Shown here piece after piece: positions 45,801 to 57,240 of a DNA stretch of 64,000 nucleotides. How positions within the stretch are numbered: position 1 is the stretch's first letter; every line of letters starts with the position of its first letter. The notes below the pieces were generated by a model. That model made no database searches, was not told where the DNA came from, and saw nothing but the letters and a program-made list of their open reading frames with translations. The DNA comes from Microbotryum silenes-acaulis. Taxonomy: Eukaryota > Basidiomycota > Microbotryomycetes > Microbotryales > Microbotryaceae. Both the position numbers and the translations under genes were made by a program. The stretch lies in the NCBI GenBank assembly GCA_003665825.1, contig QPFY01000009.1, positions 682,001 through 746,000 on the forward strand, given 5' to 3'.

Positions 45801-45845
45801 CGGCCCGCACCTCATTCCCTTCCGCTTCATCAGAGCCATTTACCC
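42823..45845 (+). repeat. segmental duplication, copy A
   Basis: About 3.0 kb nearly identical to 57241-60257 in the same orientation. It starts with AGTTTGCGCGCCGAG about 100 bp before the gene's ATG and ends near CTTCATCAGAGCCATT. Identity is very high in the 5' half and falls towards the 3' end. Confidence 0.9.
42922..45391 (+). CDS. fucosyltransferase-like type II membrane glycosyltransferase, copy A
   Basis: Seven exons (42922-43407, 43552-43721, 43810-43986, 44075-44375, 44508-44735, 44957-45194, 45312-45391) join in phase to 559 aa. An acidic cytosolic head is followed by one membrane span at about residues 79-98 (GLAVIVFIVFIVVTTIILVV): a Golgi type II layout. The lumenal part has CGGISDRLLGIFTSLLYAIL followed by LLITWD, reminiscent of the 'GGlgDRl.gi.sal..A...nR' nucleotide-sugar motif of fucosyltransferase-like GT-B enzymes. 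IALQIRTGDSSM then recalls their 'H/Q-x-R-x-GD' motif, and YYLVTDSPTLEAAALRQFPD and VESMLI are late-domain features. Donor and acceptor sugars cannot be told. Compared with copy B a 5-bp deletion near the end brings the stop forward, losing the last four residues. Confidence 0.7.
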
Positions 45846-46196
45846 TTTTTTATCTGTATGGAACCTATACTGCAATCCTCACCACAGCAATCTAGCAAAA
45901 GACTACGGAACTTTACCAGTAAGGTTTCCAACCAGTGAAACTGATGGCGCGTAAGTGAAGGTTAAGAATACTTCGTTGCCTTCGCCGAAGGGAATCTTGA
46001 AGCACTTCAACGACGTGAGTACAATCACACGCAAGATCAAGAAAATAAGACAAGCAACATAAATACTTGCCAATAACTCCATTAGCGCTCCAAAACAGCG
46101 AAGAGCACAGCTCAAGCCATGGATTGCAGGAAGTCTGTAGTCTGCCCGCGTGGCCGCAATTGGCTGGCTCGCGGCACTGCGCAGACATGCCCACAT
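45846..46196. other. spacer between duplication A and the Plavaka element
   Basis: About 350 bp; no gene seen. Ends at the AT dinucleotide that appears duplicated around the transposon. Confidence 0.5.
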
Positions 46197-46440
46197 CAGC
46201 AACTTTGCCACTCGCGCTTTAGTGCAATTTAGCGCACTTTAGCGCACTTTAGCGAACTTTAGTGAAATTTAGCTCGTTTTCTATAATCTCCGGTGGGTCG
46301 CTAAATGACACTTAAAAGGCACTTAACTTAAGTGCCATTTAGTGCTTCCGTGCCATTTAGTGCACTTTATAGTGGTTTTGCAACAGCAACCTGATTCAGT
46401 GCTATTATGTGTATAAGCGCACTTTAGCGACCAATGCTAT
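46197..46440 (+). repeat. left end: TIR and subterminal repeats
   Basis: CAGCAACTTTGCCACTCGCG followed by repeated TTTAGCGCACTTTAG / TTTAGTGC(A/C) motifs in both orientations. Confidence 0.8.
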
Positions 46441-46525
46441 GCCTGGTAGTACTTCTTTATACTTATATTCCACTTCTAATTCTGCAGTGCTGAGTACTAA
46501 GTTACTACCAACCAAATAACTCATT

Positions 46526-48652
46526 CTAAGCGACCGCTTCTCGCGTATCAATCGGGGCAAAGTTTGCCGAAGTACCCGACCTCCGTCCCCGCCTCGAGCG
46601 AGTTCTCGGCCACGCTGCCTCCACACTCGCCCAAACGCGCTTCGTGATCAAGTCTGAACTTGAGGCATACCCCCCGCTGCGGAAACGGCTCATTATGCCG
46701 GCAACGAAAGGTGCTTGAACCTCGCCCGAAAATTCCGCATTTGAATTGAACACCCGCTCGAGAGACACGCGCGCCTATCGATGAGACCAGTAGACAATGT
46801 TAGGTCGAACGCCAGCCGGATGATCCCGGAGAAGTCTCGACTCACCGCAGCATAAGCGTGACACACTAGCCCAAAAGCGATGGCGTGCTGGTGCGGCTTC
46901 GTTAAATCAAGCGTTTCCCAGTCGAGAGAGGCCAGCTTTTTGCTCTTGGCGCGGACTGCGAACACGGCGGCGAGAGTGTAGAACAATGGGTTTGACAGGT
47001 CCTGTGGCATCTGGCCGGCCGGAAGGTATTGCTGCAGGCACGCAAAAAGTGAACACCGAAGTTCAGCGCTGCGCGGGAGTACAACTCTTTGAAGCTCACC
47101 CTGTAAGTGGGGCCACAGCGAAGTTCCAAGAACCCCTCCGAACAATTCTTAGCCTCGCTAAGAAGGGACGTGGCTGATGCGGTTGCCAGTTCCCCGCCGC
47201 CCTCGTCAATTTTGTACGCAGCCAGTGTAGGTACCTCGGCCTCCGTCCTCATCATCGATAGTACCGCCTGGTTTGTTGCCCGCACCTGTTAGTGAAGTGT
47301 AGGCTCGCTATGTCAGTCTGTGACCCAAGCAGGGAGAAATTCGGGTAGTGTGAGACATACTTTTGCTACCATCGCGTCGGTTACCTCGTAGGTTTTATCG
47401 TCGGTTACGATCGGATAAGTCTTGGCGACTTGCAAAAGCTGGTCACGAATCTGCGACGCCGTTACCCATAATCCAGATTCCTTTTGGATATTCATCAGGA
47501 AAATGTGCTTGTACCAGACTGCGGCGACCTCGGCTTCATCCGGGGGTAGAGGGTCGGCCTTGACATTGATTCGGTTCCGTCGCGCAGAGGTGCTCCTGGA
47601 CGACGGCAACAAGCCTTCGCGAGCTGGAAGTTGCCCGGGGTTCCGCTCAGATGCAGATGATGAAGCGGATGCCGTAGGGGCTTGGGTAGTACTCGACCTG
47701 ACTCTGGACGCGGCCGAGGATGCGACAACCTGCCCGCATGCAAGGATCAAATGGCAGCAGTCAGGCACTAGTTGCTTCTCAGGGAAGAAAAGACAATCTC
47801 ACCTTCTCCTTGCAAGCCCTCGCGAAGTCTGCCAGTGAAATATCAGCACAAAAACGTGGTGGCAATTGATGCTAAGAACCACCGTACCGTCTCCGTCCTC
47901 GTCCTCGCCCTCATCGGCATCATCATCGTCGTCTTCGTCGCCGCTCTCGTCGCTGTCGCTCTCATCGTCGTCCTCACTATCATCGTCGTCCTCACTATCG
48001 TCTTCGTCCTGGTCTTCTTCTGATATGGTATGCGCGGTATAGACAGTAACCGCTTCGTAAATATTAACTCAGTGCGATGGTGTAGACCTGGCTCACCGTG
48101 CATCTCGATCGGACGACTGCTACGGCCTACGCGGCCGTTGACGACTAGCAGCGTCTCAGTAGAGGATGCAGCAGGGTCGGGTAGGGTGATCGAAGCTTTA
48201 GATCTGCAAAATACTGGCGCGACTCAATGTCTGCTGCCGCGCGTCACGATATGATCCACGCCACCACTGAGCGCTGAACTCACTTGCGACCCTTCTTACC
48301 CGGCTTGTCGCAGGCGAGAGCAGGAGCGTGTTCCGAGTCTTGACCGCGTTTGTTCCTATGGACGTACGAGATGAGTTTGACGTGCCAGACACATAGATAG
48401 ATGGTATTAACCGAAATCAAAGGCTCCTCACTCAGGAAGGTCTGCGACAGACTGATAAGCATTCGCGCTGGCGAGGGAGATGGCCGCTTTTCTGGACTTC
48501 GCATTTTTGGCCTGCTTGGCCGCCTTGCTCTGCGCTCGAACCTGCTTGGCCTTTGTTTTGACCGCGCGTTGATCCCGCCGGTCGCTGACGGTGTCCCGGT
48601 CGGCGGCTACCGCCTTGGCCACACCTTTCGATGCCTGCCGGGCAGGTGCCAT
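46526..48652 (-). CDS. accessory protein of the Plavaka element, unknown function
   Basis: Divergently transcribed partner gene inside the transposon. The first exons on the minus strand (48652-48432, 48355-48284, 48203-48097, then an exon at about 48020-47890) join in phase, and further exons run to a stop at 46526; the total is roughly 550-600 aa. It starts with a strongly basic, Ala/Lys-rich head (KTKAKQVRAQSKAAKQAKNA), then a short Ser/Thr segment, then an extreme Asp/Glu run (several DDDD and EDE blocks). A helical body follows (AEVAAVWYKHIFLMNIQKES, ASQIRDQLLQVAKTYPIVTD, LFACLQQYLPAGQMPQDLSN, KLASLDWETLDLTKPHQHAI). The basic and acidic blocks suggest a nuclear, DNA- or histone-contacting protein. 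I recognise no domain. Exon limits in the middle are partly unresolved. Confidence 0.6.
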
Positions 48653-49087
48653 GGATCGATTCACAAGGAACCGGTCAGGGCGAGATGGACAGGCGAGGGT
48701 GGGCGCAAGAGGGACGGGTGGGGATCGTTGGCGGCGGCAGTGAGCGGGAGGAAGGAAAAAGAGGCCCGTGACGGCGCGTGGCCTTGGTAAACAACACGCG
48801 GCCGTGGCCTAATGCGAGTCACTTCGACGCGACGGCGCTCGCGCTCGCGTCCGAGCAAAGGCCCGGTTCACGCCAAGTTGGAGGGCTGAAGCGCTGACCA
48901 GCGGTTCGACACCCTCTGGCCGCGTGGGCGACGCGCGAGGGAATCTCTTCTGCCTTACTCACAAATCTATTCAAGTCTCGGCCCCCTATCAACAGGCGTA
49001 AGAGGCGCAGTCGATCCCTCTTGCCTTCGCCGCATAGCGACTTCAATCTACGATACTCGCCGGCCTTCACACTGGCTCTGTCACTGC

Positions 49088-52000
49088 ATGGATCCAGGGC
49101 CGCGCGTGGCCTACGCATGTGACTTTGACTACTGTGAGCGTGAGTTCAGGTCTCTGCGGGGGTTGTCTCTGCACAGGCGACAGATACATCGGCCGCCTGT
49201 CGACAAGGAACCTTGCACTGCCGACGAAGCCGAACAACAGCGGCTCGCTGCTCTCACATGGAACGCGACGGTTCAAGCCAATATCGAGTACCAAAATCGT
49301 GTGCGGCTTTGCGAACGGCTCGGCATCCCATACGACTCGGACGTCAGCGCCAGCGAATCGGATTCTGACGCGTCATCAACGGAGTCGGACGACGAGGGAC
49401 GGGCCAAGCAAACACATTGGGACCGTCGGCAGCATCGGAAGTTCCGGGCTGAGTCATACCCCGAGGCGGGATGGGCGTGCGACGCCGAAGGGAACTACTG
49501 CGAGACCCAATCGCCTCCTCCGACGCACGACGCGCGCCTGCATGATCCGACCAATCCCTACTTTCCTTTCGAGGACGAACTCAGCTTCGAATTCGCCAGA
49601 CTGGCGGAGAAGAACCGCTTTTCGAAGAGGGTCTTCGATGATCTATTGCACCTTCATAGAAAAGCCGGAGTGAGTACGAGTACTACGGCGTTCACTGCCT
49701 GTCCAGGCGCTGGAAGCTAGACTGTGTCGGGTGGCCACTGCAGCGAGCTAATCAATCGATCAACTAACTCTCACAGCTCGAGTATCAATACAAGACTCGC
49801 AAAGCTTATCGTAAAATCCTGAAAAAGGTTCCTTATGGTGCGTTTGTCCAGGTCTTGGTGTATTCTATCCTCATGCTGAGTTTGACTTGATCATCCAATT
49901 GACGTCCGCAGCAAAGTGGACCGAATGGAAGAAGAAATCCTTAAAATTGACGAGAGGAAATCTCGGTATTCCTGAGGGGTTCGGCAGTCTTCCTTTCTTG
50001 GACCAGGTGAGAACGTTCATGCTACAGCCGCGGATACCGCCGCTGACGTGCGGCGGGGCAACCCGAATGATTTCGCAGTCGTTCGACTACTATATTCGCG
50101 ATGCGGAGGCGGTCCTGCGTCATCTTCTCTCGTCCACCGCCTTTTTGGGCCACCAGAGCTTTGCTCCAGAACAACTGTTCCAAGTTCACAAAGACGGTTC
50201 CGAAACCCGCTTTTATTCCGAACCGCTTACAGGCACAGAGGCCTGGGACTTTCAGGTGAGTCGACCTACTCCCTGAGCCCAGCACCCCACCATTCGGCAA
50301 GCTGACTGATATTGCAACAGTGTGCTCTACCCGATAGACGCCATTTCGGCATTCGCATCGATACGGGGCACGACGCAACAGCACTGGCCATGGGAACCGG
50401 CACAGCCTCCGCCCATCCGATCTACCTCTCGCTCGGAAACAACGCCGGCTTTCTCAAGAGGGGCCCTTATGGGGGCATGATCCTCATTGGATATTTCCCT
50501 AACATTACTCGTTCGTCTCCGTCGGACCGCTGGGGTGCATCAATTGGCTGAAAATATGATGACTGACCAGATAAATGAGTTTTGCAGGCACTGACAAAGG
50601 CAACGACGAGTTGTGGCGTTTGTTCACTCGACGAGTGAAACATTGCGTACTCGAGTGAGTTGCCAATTCGAGTCGCAACTGTTTCCCTGGCCCCGCCTGA
50701 CCTATGAACCTTTTAGGCAATTGTGGCAACCGATCAAGCGCTTTCTCACCGAGAGTCATTTGTTTCTGTGCGCCGACGGCCACTATCGTTTCGCGCGCGT
50801 GTACTTCGGCCCAACAGCTGTCGACTATCCGGAAGCGTGCTGGTTGCTGGGTGTGGCATCAGGGCATGTCGTTTGGTAAGCCTCGAGCAAGCTATCTTCC
50901 ATGGGTAGATACAGAACACTGATGCCTGAACCATGTCGTTGCCAGCTGTACGCTTAAGCATGGCGAACTCCACCAGTCGCCAGGGGAACCGAGGACTAGT
51001 GCCAAGTCAGCGGCCCTTCGTGATGAAGCGAAGCAAGTCGATGGGAGTATGCACAAGCAGATTGCCGCCCTACGGATTCATGGGCTAAATTTCGGTTGGG
51101 TGAGTCATGTGCCCAGGCCGGAACCGCCCGATACCACCAGCGGCTGACGAAGGTTTGCCCGTGTCTTCCCCGCAAAGACTGTTTGGGATGGGCTTGGAAT
51201 CAACGGTCACAAACTTTGCGGTGCGGATTCCCTTCATCAACTGATTAAAGGTATGCGCTTCTGTTCAATGATGTCAAAGTTATACTGTCAAGTGCTAATG
51301 TTCGCATCCAAATGGTGACAGGCATGGTCAAGGACATCACCATCGACACTCTTTTGATCAGCTTCTGCAAAGACGACGAATCAAGGTTCGTGTTCGATCA
51401 GATCACCACCAGTATTGGCGCACAGTGAGTGACTCGATCTGCCAAGAGACGCTGATTTGCGACCGAAACCGAGTTCTGACGTACCCATCGAATGTGAACG
51501 CGATCTCGCGATGCCACAGTCTCAGATGCATGCCGATGCATTCGCTGCAACGCCGATTCAAGGACGGCTTCCTGCATACGAACTGGACGGGTGCACATAC
51601 TCGCAAGCTGATGAATGTACGTCGCAGATGGATCAGACTGTGACTTGGTTCGCGCTGATCTTGAGGACCAACCTGCCTGGAGTGTAGATTTTCCCCGCTG
51701 CGATATGGGGTAGGTGCCAATTTTCGTCGCTTTTTGTTGACGTCGCGTGAAGGCTCATCGAGGCGCCTTGATTGTCCTGATTACATCGTGCGCAGAGGTG
51801 ACATGGGTTGACAAAGACAGGGTCTCTTGCACCATGGTCGACGATATATGCCTTATCATGGCCATCCTTTCCTACATCATCATGCACGCCACTTCTCTTG
51901 AATCCACCGAGGAGAGCTTGGAGGACTTGGAGTTGCTGATTTCCGAATACATGCTAGTAAGTTCACACTCTTGCGTGCGGATACCACTATTTCGGCGAGT

Positions 52001-53580
52001 TTCAGATAGCTTATGATTCGTTGCTGCTTTTCCTTGGGCAGCTCGTCTCGAGGAACTTCACTCGCGATCGAATGAGGAAGAACGGCGAAGTCACAAACCT
52101 TGGGTTCAATTGGCCCCGATTGCACGCAATAGGACACTACCCCGAATGGACAAGAAAGTGGGGGGTTGCACCGCACTCAAACACAGCGGATGGAGAGGTG
52201 AGCTCATGCCGAGCCAGGTATTTTGCGACCATGAGATGCTGACCAGTCCTGCCACGCATGATTCACTAGCGCGCTCACATCGACTATGCTAAAGTTCACT
52301 GGCGTGCCAGCAACAAGTGCAATGCGGATGGCCAAATACGTGAAGGGGCTAGCCGTTCGGAGACAATGCGATCTCTTGTCGAAACGTTGACGATTGCAGG
52401 GCGCATGGAAACAACCTTCGACACAGCCCTGATTCCAATTCCGGCCCGTCCGGTCCGAAAAGTTGCGCTATCTGAGCGAGCTGGTGAGATCGGCATCGGG
52501 TCGCGCGAGGTTTACGGAGTTAGATAACTCGACACTTTGTCTGCAGGTGGTAAATACCGGCGAATGATGGATCTCGATGCGCTGTCGAGGGCATTGGGCC
52601 AAGAAGATCTTGTAATGCTTGTGAGTTAGATGCAGTACTCTGCACTTGGCCGAGATCGTATTCTGACCCGTTGCTCCAAAAACCATCGCATACACAGACC
52701 GCAGACTACCTCGGATCCAATGAGTATGACGACATTCGGGCTGGATATTTGGCTACCAAGTGGCAGTACAGCTTCAAGATCGGAGGGGCGATGTACAAGA
52801 ACCCTCCTAAGCCTACACTCGACGCCGCTAGTGAGTCGGAAGTTTTCCAAATCACTTACCAAACATAACTCATCGCGCTGACACAATGACTTTTATTGAG
52901 TTCCGCTCGTGCAAACGATCTGGGCCAACCCAAATTACCCTTATCGTGGAGAAGGAACGGTCGGTCCGCGCTTTGATTGCGTATTCGTTCACAATTATAG
53001 TCGCCTACCACCCCCGGGTCGACGAGGAGAGACCTACTGGGACATTGCGTGGAACGCCCTCCGGCCCTTCACGGTGTTTCACATCCGAGGAATCTTTTCA
53101 GTCAAAGTGAATGGGTTGTGGCACGGGCTCTGCATTGGCGATGAATTTGAGTGGGTCAGTCGCAGCGTATGGAACCTATCAGGTCTCTAATTGCAGATCT
53201 GGAGCCCATTTGCTGACGCCAATCTCAATGTGCGACAGGACGAGAACGCGGACGAGAACAGTGCCCTTCTTTCGCCGATTCTTAAGTTCCGACGTGGCGC
53301 CGATGGCAAGAAGATGCAACGCGTTTTTCCTATTGAGGATGTCTTGCGATCGGCTTTCGTGCAGCCACTATTCGGACAAACGGAGATCCCGCCGGAGTGG
53401 AATTTCCAGAATATCATGGATAACTGGGATGACAAGTTCACTGTGAATCTGGTTCAGGATCAACACATATTTCACCACTTTGGGATGGTGTTTAGCATCA
53501 ATATTCTACGTGATCAGAAAACACCTCGGAATCGCAGGAAGGGGAAAGGGAGGGCGGCGCAAATGGATCTGTCAGAATAG
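49088..53580 (+). CDS. Plavaka-family transposase with N-terminal zinc finger
   Basis: Multi-exon transposase. The first exons (49088-49669, 49777-49837, 49912-50006, then from about 50071 and 50321) join in phase. The head has a C2H2 finger (ACDFDYCEREFRSLRGLSLH with RRQIH). Plavaka landmarks follow in order: SFDYYIRDAEAVLRHLLSS and TGTEAWDFQ; HPIYLSLGNNAGFLKRGP and GMILIGYFPNI; HLFLCADGHYRFARVYFGP and AVDYPEA; GADSLHQLIKGMVKDI; NLGFNWPRLHAIGHYPEWTR; DYAKVHWRASN; and the C-terminal IEDVLRSAFVQPLFGQTEIP, DKFTVNLVQDQHIFHHFG. All the order-defining blocks of the family are there, and no stop was met inside the exons I joined. I did not close every junction after 50.9 kb. Confidence 0.85.
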
Positions 53581-53804
53581 CCCCTGTCATGAGTTTGGTC
53601 ACTTGAATCATCAGTACTATAGCTTCAGTTCTGGTAGGAATCGTGGTATTTTGTAATACTGCAAAACATGTGTCAAGAGCAAATTATGTCTTTATGTATC
53701 TATTGCAAGTCGAGTACTTGGTATACTGATACCTAGAGATTATAATAAGAAGTATAGAAACCAAGGTCCTTACATTGATACACCTCACCACGGCACTGCT
53801 CCAA

Positions 53805-53938
53805 ATGTTAAGTGTCAACTTCATCAAACTGTGCTAAGTTCATCAAACAGTGCCAATTTTAGCGCCATTTAGTGCCATTTTGCGCACTTTAGCGCTCGAG
53901 ATTTATTTAGTGGCGTTTAGCAAGTGGCAAAGTTGCTG
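53805..53938 (-). repeat. right end: subterminal repeats and TIR
   Basis: Mirror of the left end: TTTAGCGCCATTTAGTGCCA and related motifs, closing with AGTGGCAAAGTTGCTG. Confidence 0.8.
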
Positions 53939-53940
53939 AT

Positions 53941-55289
53941 GCAGCCTTGCCCCGCTGCCTTGCCCGACACTGCCCAGCGAAGGCCCGCAAATGAGAACGA
54001 GAATTTGAATTCCAGCTAGTCTACAAAAAGAGACGACCCTTCTCGGGCGCTGGACCACATGAACTAGGCTATCGCCTCTGACCAGACTACGACGTCCAAC
54101 CGCTCCCCTTACCCCGGTCAATCCTGCTCCTATAGATGCACTCTATCCATCCGTTCCCCGTTGACTCTCACTGTCTCTTCCTCCGGGTTTCTGCCCACGC
54201 TTTTTGGAGATCACCCTATATCCTTCCTGTCCCTTTAATCAGTTCATGGTGCCAGCTGAGGTCTGCAGTAATTTCGCCCTCAGGCGTTCTGGAATCGCCT
54301 CTATGGCTAAAGGCCGGTGCCGGAGTGAAGCTTACACTATATCACCATCCGTGTTGCAATTCCATATCTTGCGCGAATAGGACCAATTTCTCCCGTTCCC
54401 CTTCGCCCACGTCGTCGGCTGTAGTGATAAAACCTATGGTGGCGTTTTCCACGTCTGATTGAAGTTGTACTCGGGTTCTCACCGATTTTGAGCATCTGAA
54501 AAAAACTTCGTGTTCCTCCGTTTCAACTCTCTAAAGCCGCTTGCACAGTAAGTTTTAGCGAGGGAGGTGATGTCATGCTGCAGCGGAGCTCGAGAAGCCG
54601 AAAGAAACCGTATAGTAACTAACAACTTGGTCACTACAGAGATGTGTCAGAGTAAAAAAGAGACATGAGAGTGCGAATAGGGAAGGCGGGCGGGAAGCTC
54701 AAGAAGAGGGATCGCTTTGCGAGGCGTTGCGATTGGGGATGATAAGTAATGTGGCAACTATGAAAGAGGTACGGCGTAGCATACCTTTGCAAGGCGTAGC
54801 GCGGGCGTCCAATACAATTGAACGAGCGTCCGGGAAGCTCCGCGGGAGGTACTAGCCTATAGGATGCCTTCGTCAGGTTGGTGCGCCTAACTAGGGCGAT
54901 CCAGGAGAGGGTAGAGATCGTACAGAGAGGTCGCGGAGAGCTACTGCAGGGCAATTGAACAATAAGTACGTCGTGCAACTAGCTGAGCGTATTCTGAAGA
55001 CTTACCTCGAGCGCGTGGCAGGCGTGCGTGCGTCGAGGGTTTCTGGAAAAGCAGCGGGCTGCTGTAAGGTCCTGATGAAGGAGACTGCTGAGTGAGCGAC
55101 GGATCGCTTGGATGAGGATCCAATGTTGGAGGACCAACTGACCCTTGGCAGAGGGTGGAAGTGCTGGAGCAGCGAGCTGGTTCCAGAAAATGTCGACGGT
55201 GCGGAACCGAGGAGAGGGTAAGCGGCGCGGACGCAGGGTACTCGAAGAGAGGCTGAGGGCTCTGAGATCCCCGGACCCCTTTCTCGTGC
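53941..55289. other. spacer right of the Plavaka element
   Basis: About 1.35 kb. Open frames on the minus strand (54634-54978, 54979-55473) have no recognisable protein; part of this DNA probably belongs to the retroelement relic to the right. Confidence 0.4.
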
Positions 55290-56330
55290 GAGTTTCTCGG
55301 ACGAACGGCTCAAGACTATTGAGCACACCCAAAAACTCTACCCTTCGCATTTCGAGTTCGCTCGAACTATCAACGACCGGTACTTGGGTATGCTTCTGGC
55401 AGAGCACCCCGACACGGCTCTGGTCGAATCCTTCCTCTCCGCTTTCCGTTCGGACGGCTTCGAACCGCAGCACGATGGCAGCGATGCTTGCGGCGACGAC
55501 CCAACGACGGTGCGATTCCCCAAGAATGAAAAAACATCGCGAATTTATTCAGACGACGATCGACGACGAAATCAAAAAGCGATGGGTCTCTTCGGGATCC
55601 GCGTTCCCCCTACCTGGGGTCACGTACAATTCGGTCTTCGCGGTCGAATCGGCCAATCATAGGATGCGTGTGGTGGCAGACCACACCTCCTCAGGCCCCA
55701 ACGACGGCATCCAGCGCTCCGATTGCCCAACAACGTACGATACTATCATTGATTTCATTCGTTTGCTCCGTTGGCATCGATTCTCTTTGCAACTTCTCAT
55801 GGATGCCTCATCCTTGTGGAAACTCGACGTTTCGTCGGCATTCAAAATCCTGGTGATGTCAAAGCGTTGGCAGGCGCGCCAAGGCATCGCAATCAGGCGG
55901 TGACTTCCCGATAGCAGTATATATACGTGGTACCACATCGAATGGCGAGGGGTGTTCGGATGCCGAGCGATGCCCTTTCTCTGGACAAGGCTCATGTCGC
56001 TCCTCATGTGGCCGGCCCACCACGCATACGGCATCGAGCATCCACTAGCATATATGGACGACGCGTTTGGAGTCGAACTGTCGGGTACAAAAGTCCCTTT
56101 CGTACATAATGGCGAGATGCACGAGATCCCGACCCAACAAGCAGCGATGGCAGCGCTGTGGGCGCGTGGGTCTAGGGATACGCTTCAGCGCAAGTGGCAC
56201 AGAGATGTATTCACTGACAAGGCTGCCTCAACGTCAAAGTCCAGAGCTGCAAGCGATCGTTTTGTCCATCCATCGTTGAGCTCGCATTGCCCAGCTTTGA
56301 ACATCTTTTGCTCGGTCGTACTGCTATCAT
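55290..56330 (+). pseudogene. reverse-transcriptase gene remnant (DIRS-like?)
   Basis: Broken reverse transcriptase. Pieces in three frames read YLGMLLAEHPDTALVESFLS (55378-), then RVVADHTSSGPNDGIQRSDC, TTYDTIIDFIRLLRWHR and LWKLDVSSAFKILVM (55680-55860), then YMDDAFGVELSG with the catalytic YxDD box (56051-56086). The 'HPD..LV..FL..FR.DGF' head and 'DDHS....NDGI' block are like RTs of tyrosine-recombinase (DIRS-type) retroelements, but the family call is uncertain. Frameshifts near 55530 and 55900 and a stop make it inactive. Confidence 0.65.
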
Positions 56331-57240
56331 AGCCGATCGGCGCCGAGCGGCAAACGCGTCGACGCGACGGCCAAAGATCGATATCCATTCTTGCATGTCA
56401 TCTTGGTGAGCGGCGATGATCGATCCAAGTCATCGTCGTTCAAATAGTAGTCCTGATCTTCGTCGAGAAACAAGCATGGGATCATGTTGCCGTGCTATGC
56501 TCCAATGTCAGAACGGAGTGAAGCGGAACGGAACCTGGGCCCCTTCAATATCAGCAGTGGGAACTATTGGTACCTAAGACCTGACGGCCAATGCACTAAA
56601 CAGAAAATGACTAATAGTGACCTGTTTCGACTCCTTCGTACCTGTTTGAGCGCGAGCATCGCGCGTCTCGAAGGCGAACGGGTCCAAAGTCATGCCGAAG
56701 GCTGCTCAAGGTCGGCCAAAATTACGTCGACCCACGGGAAATAGTCAAAATCTGCAAAGGCGCCTCAGTGGCAAAACGTGTTTTTGGTTCCAAAATGTCA
56801 ATTTTTGGCAATGCGCCTCGACAATTTTCAGGATTTTTGGGTCCTCAAAATGTCAAAAAGAAAAATGCGCCTCCGGCGGGGCTTTCAGGGGCTCCTCTCG
56901 CGCGCTTCCCTTCTTAGAACCGAGTCAGACTCGCGCGCCCCTGTGCCCCTCTTCCTCTTCTCTACCGCTTCCCAACATTAGCCAGGCTGCTGATCTTCGG
57001 TAGAGAACAGGTTAGTTGCAATCAGATCCACCGCTTCCCAACATTAGCCAGACTGCTAATCTTCGGTAGAGAACAGATCGTCCAGCCGCACCGCGTCCGT
57101 CTCGTCAGACCGCGCACGTGCCGCCTCGCGACTTCTCCGTTTGGACCGTCCGTCGCAACTCTTGCCACGTCGTCGCTCCCAACCGTAGCTGCTAGCGGTA
57201 GCCACTCGGAACGCCAAAAGCCCTCCGGTCCACATTCAAC
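56331..57240. other. spacer upstream of duplication B
   Basis: About 0.9 kb including the 47-bp repeat pair. An AT-richer tract with repeated CAAAATGTCAA(T/A) lies at about 56790-56865. No supported gene. Confidence 0.45.
56964..57076 (+). repeat. 47-bp direct repeat, two copies
   Basis: ACCGCTTCCCAACATTAGCC... at 56964-57010 and again at 57030-57076 with two mismatches, separated by 19 bp, about 265 bp upstream of glycosyltransferase copy B. Confidence 0.85.

Larger units (their letters stand above)
46197..53938. mobile_element. Plavaka-type CACTA DNA transposon, apparently complete
   Basis: About 7.74 kb. Termini are inverted repeats beginning CAGCAACTTTGCCACT (46197-46212, perfect over 16 bp with the reverse complement of 53923-53938, then imperfect). 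AT flanks both sides (46195-46196 and 53939-53940) as a possible 2-bp target duplication. Many short subterminal repeats of the type CTTTAGCGCA and ATTTAGTGC fill 46210-46440 and 53820-53915, as is usual for CACTA transposase binding. Two divergent genes lie inside: an unknown accessory gene (-) and the transposase (+). Confidence 0.85.

Noticed and set aside
47772..48023. Plus-strand frame with long Val/Ile/Ala-rich stretch resembling a membrane protein
   Set aside because: It is the antisense of the Asp/Glu-rich exon of the Plavaka accessory gene; GAC/GAG runs read backwards give Val/Leu/Ile.
55145..55903. 252-codon continuous plus-strand frame as an intact gene
   Set aside because: Its first half is out of frame with the RT-like reading (which is in another frame there), so it is a chance fusion over a frameshift in the RT relic.
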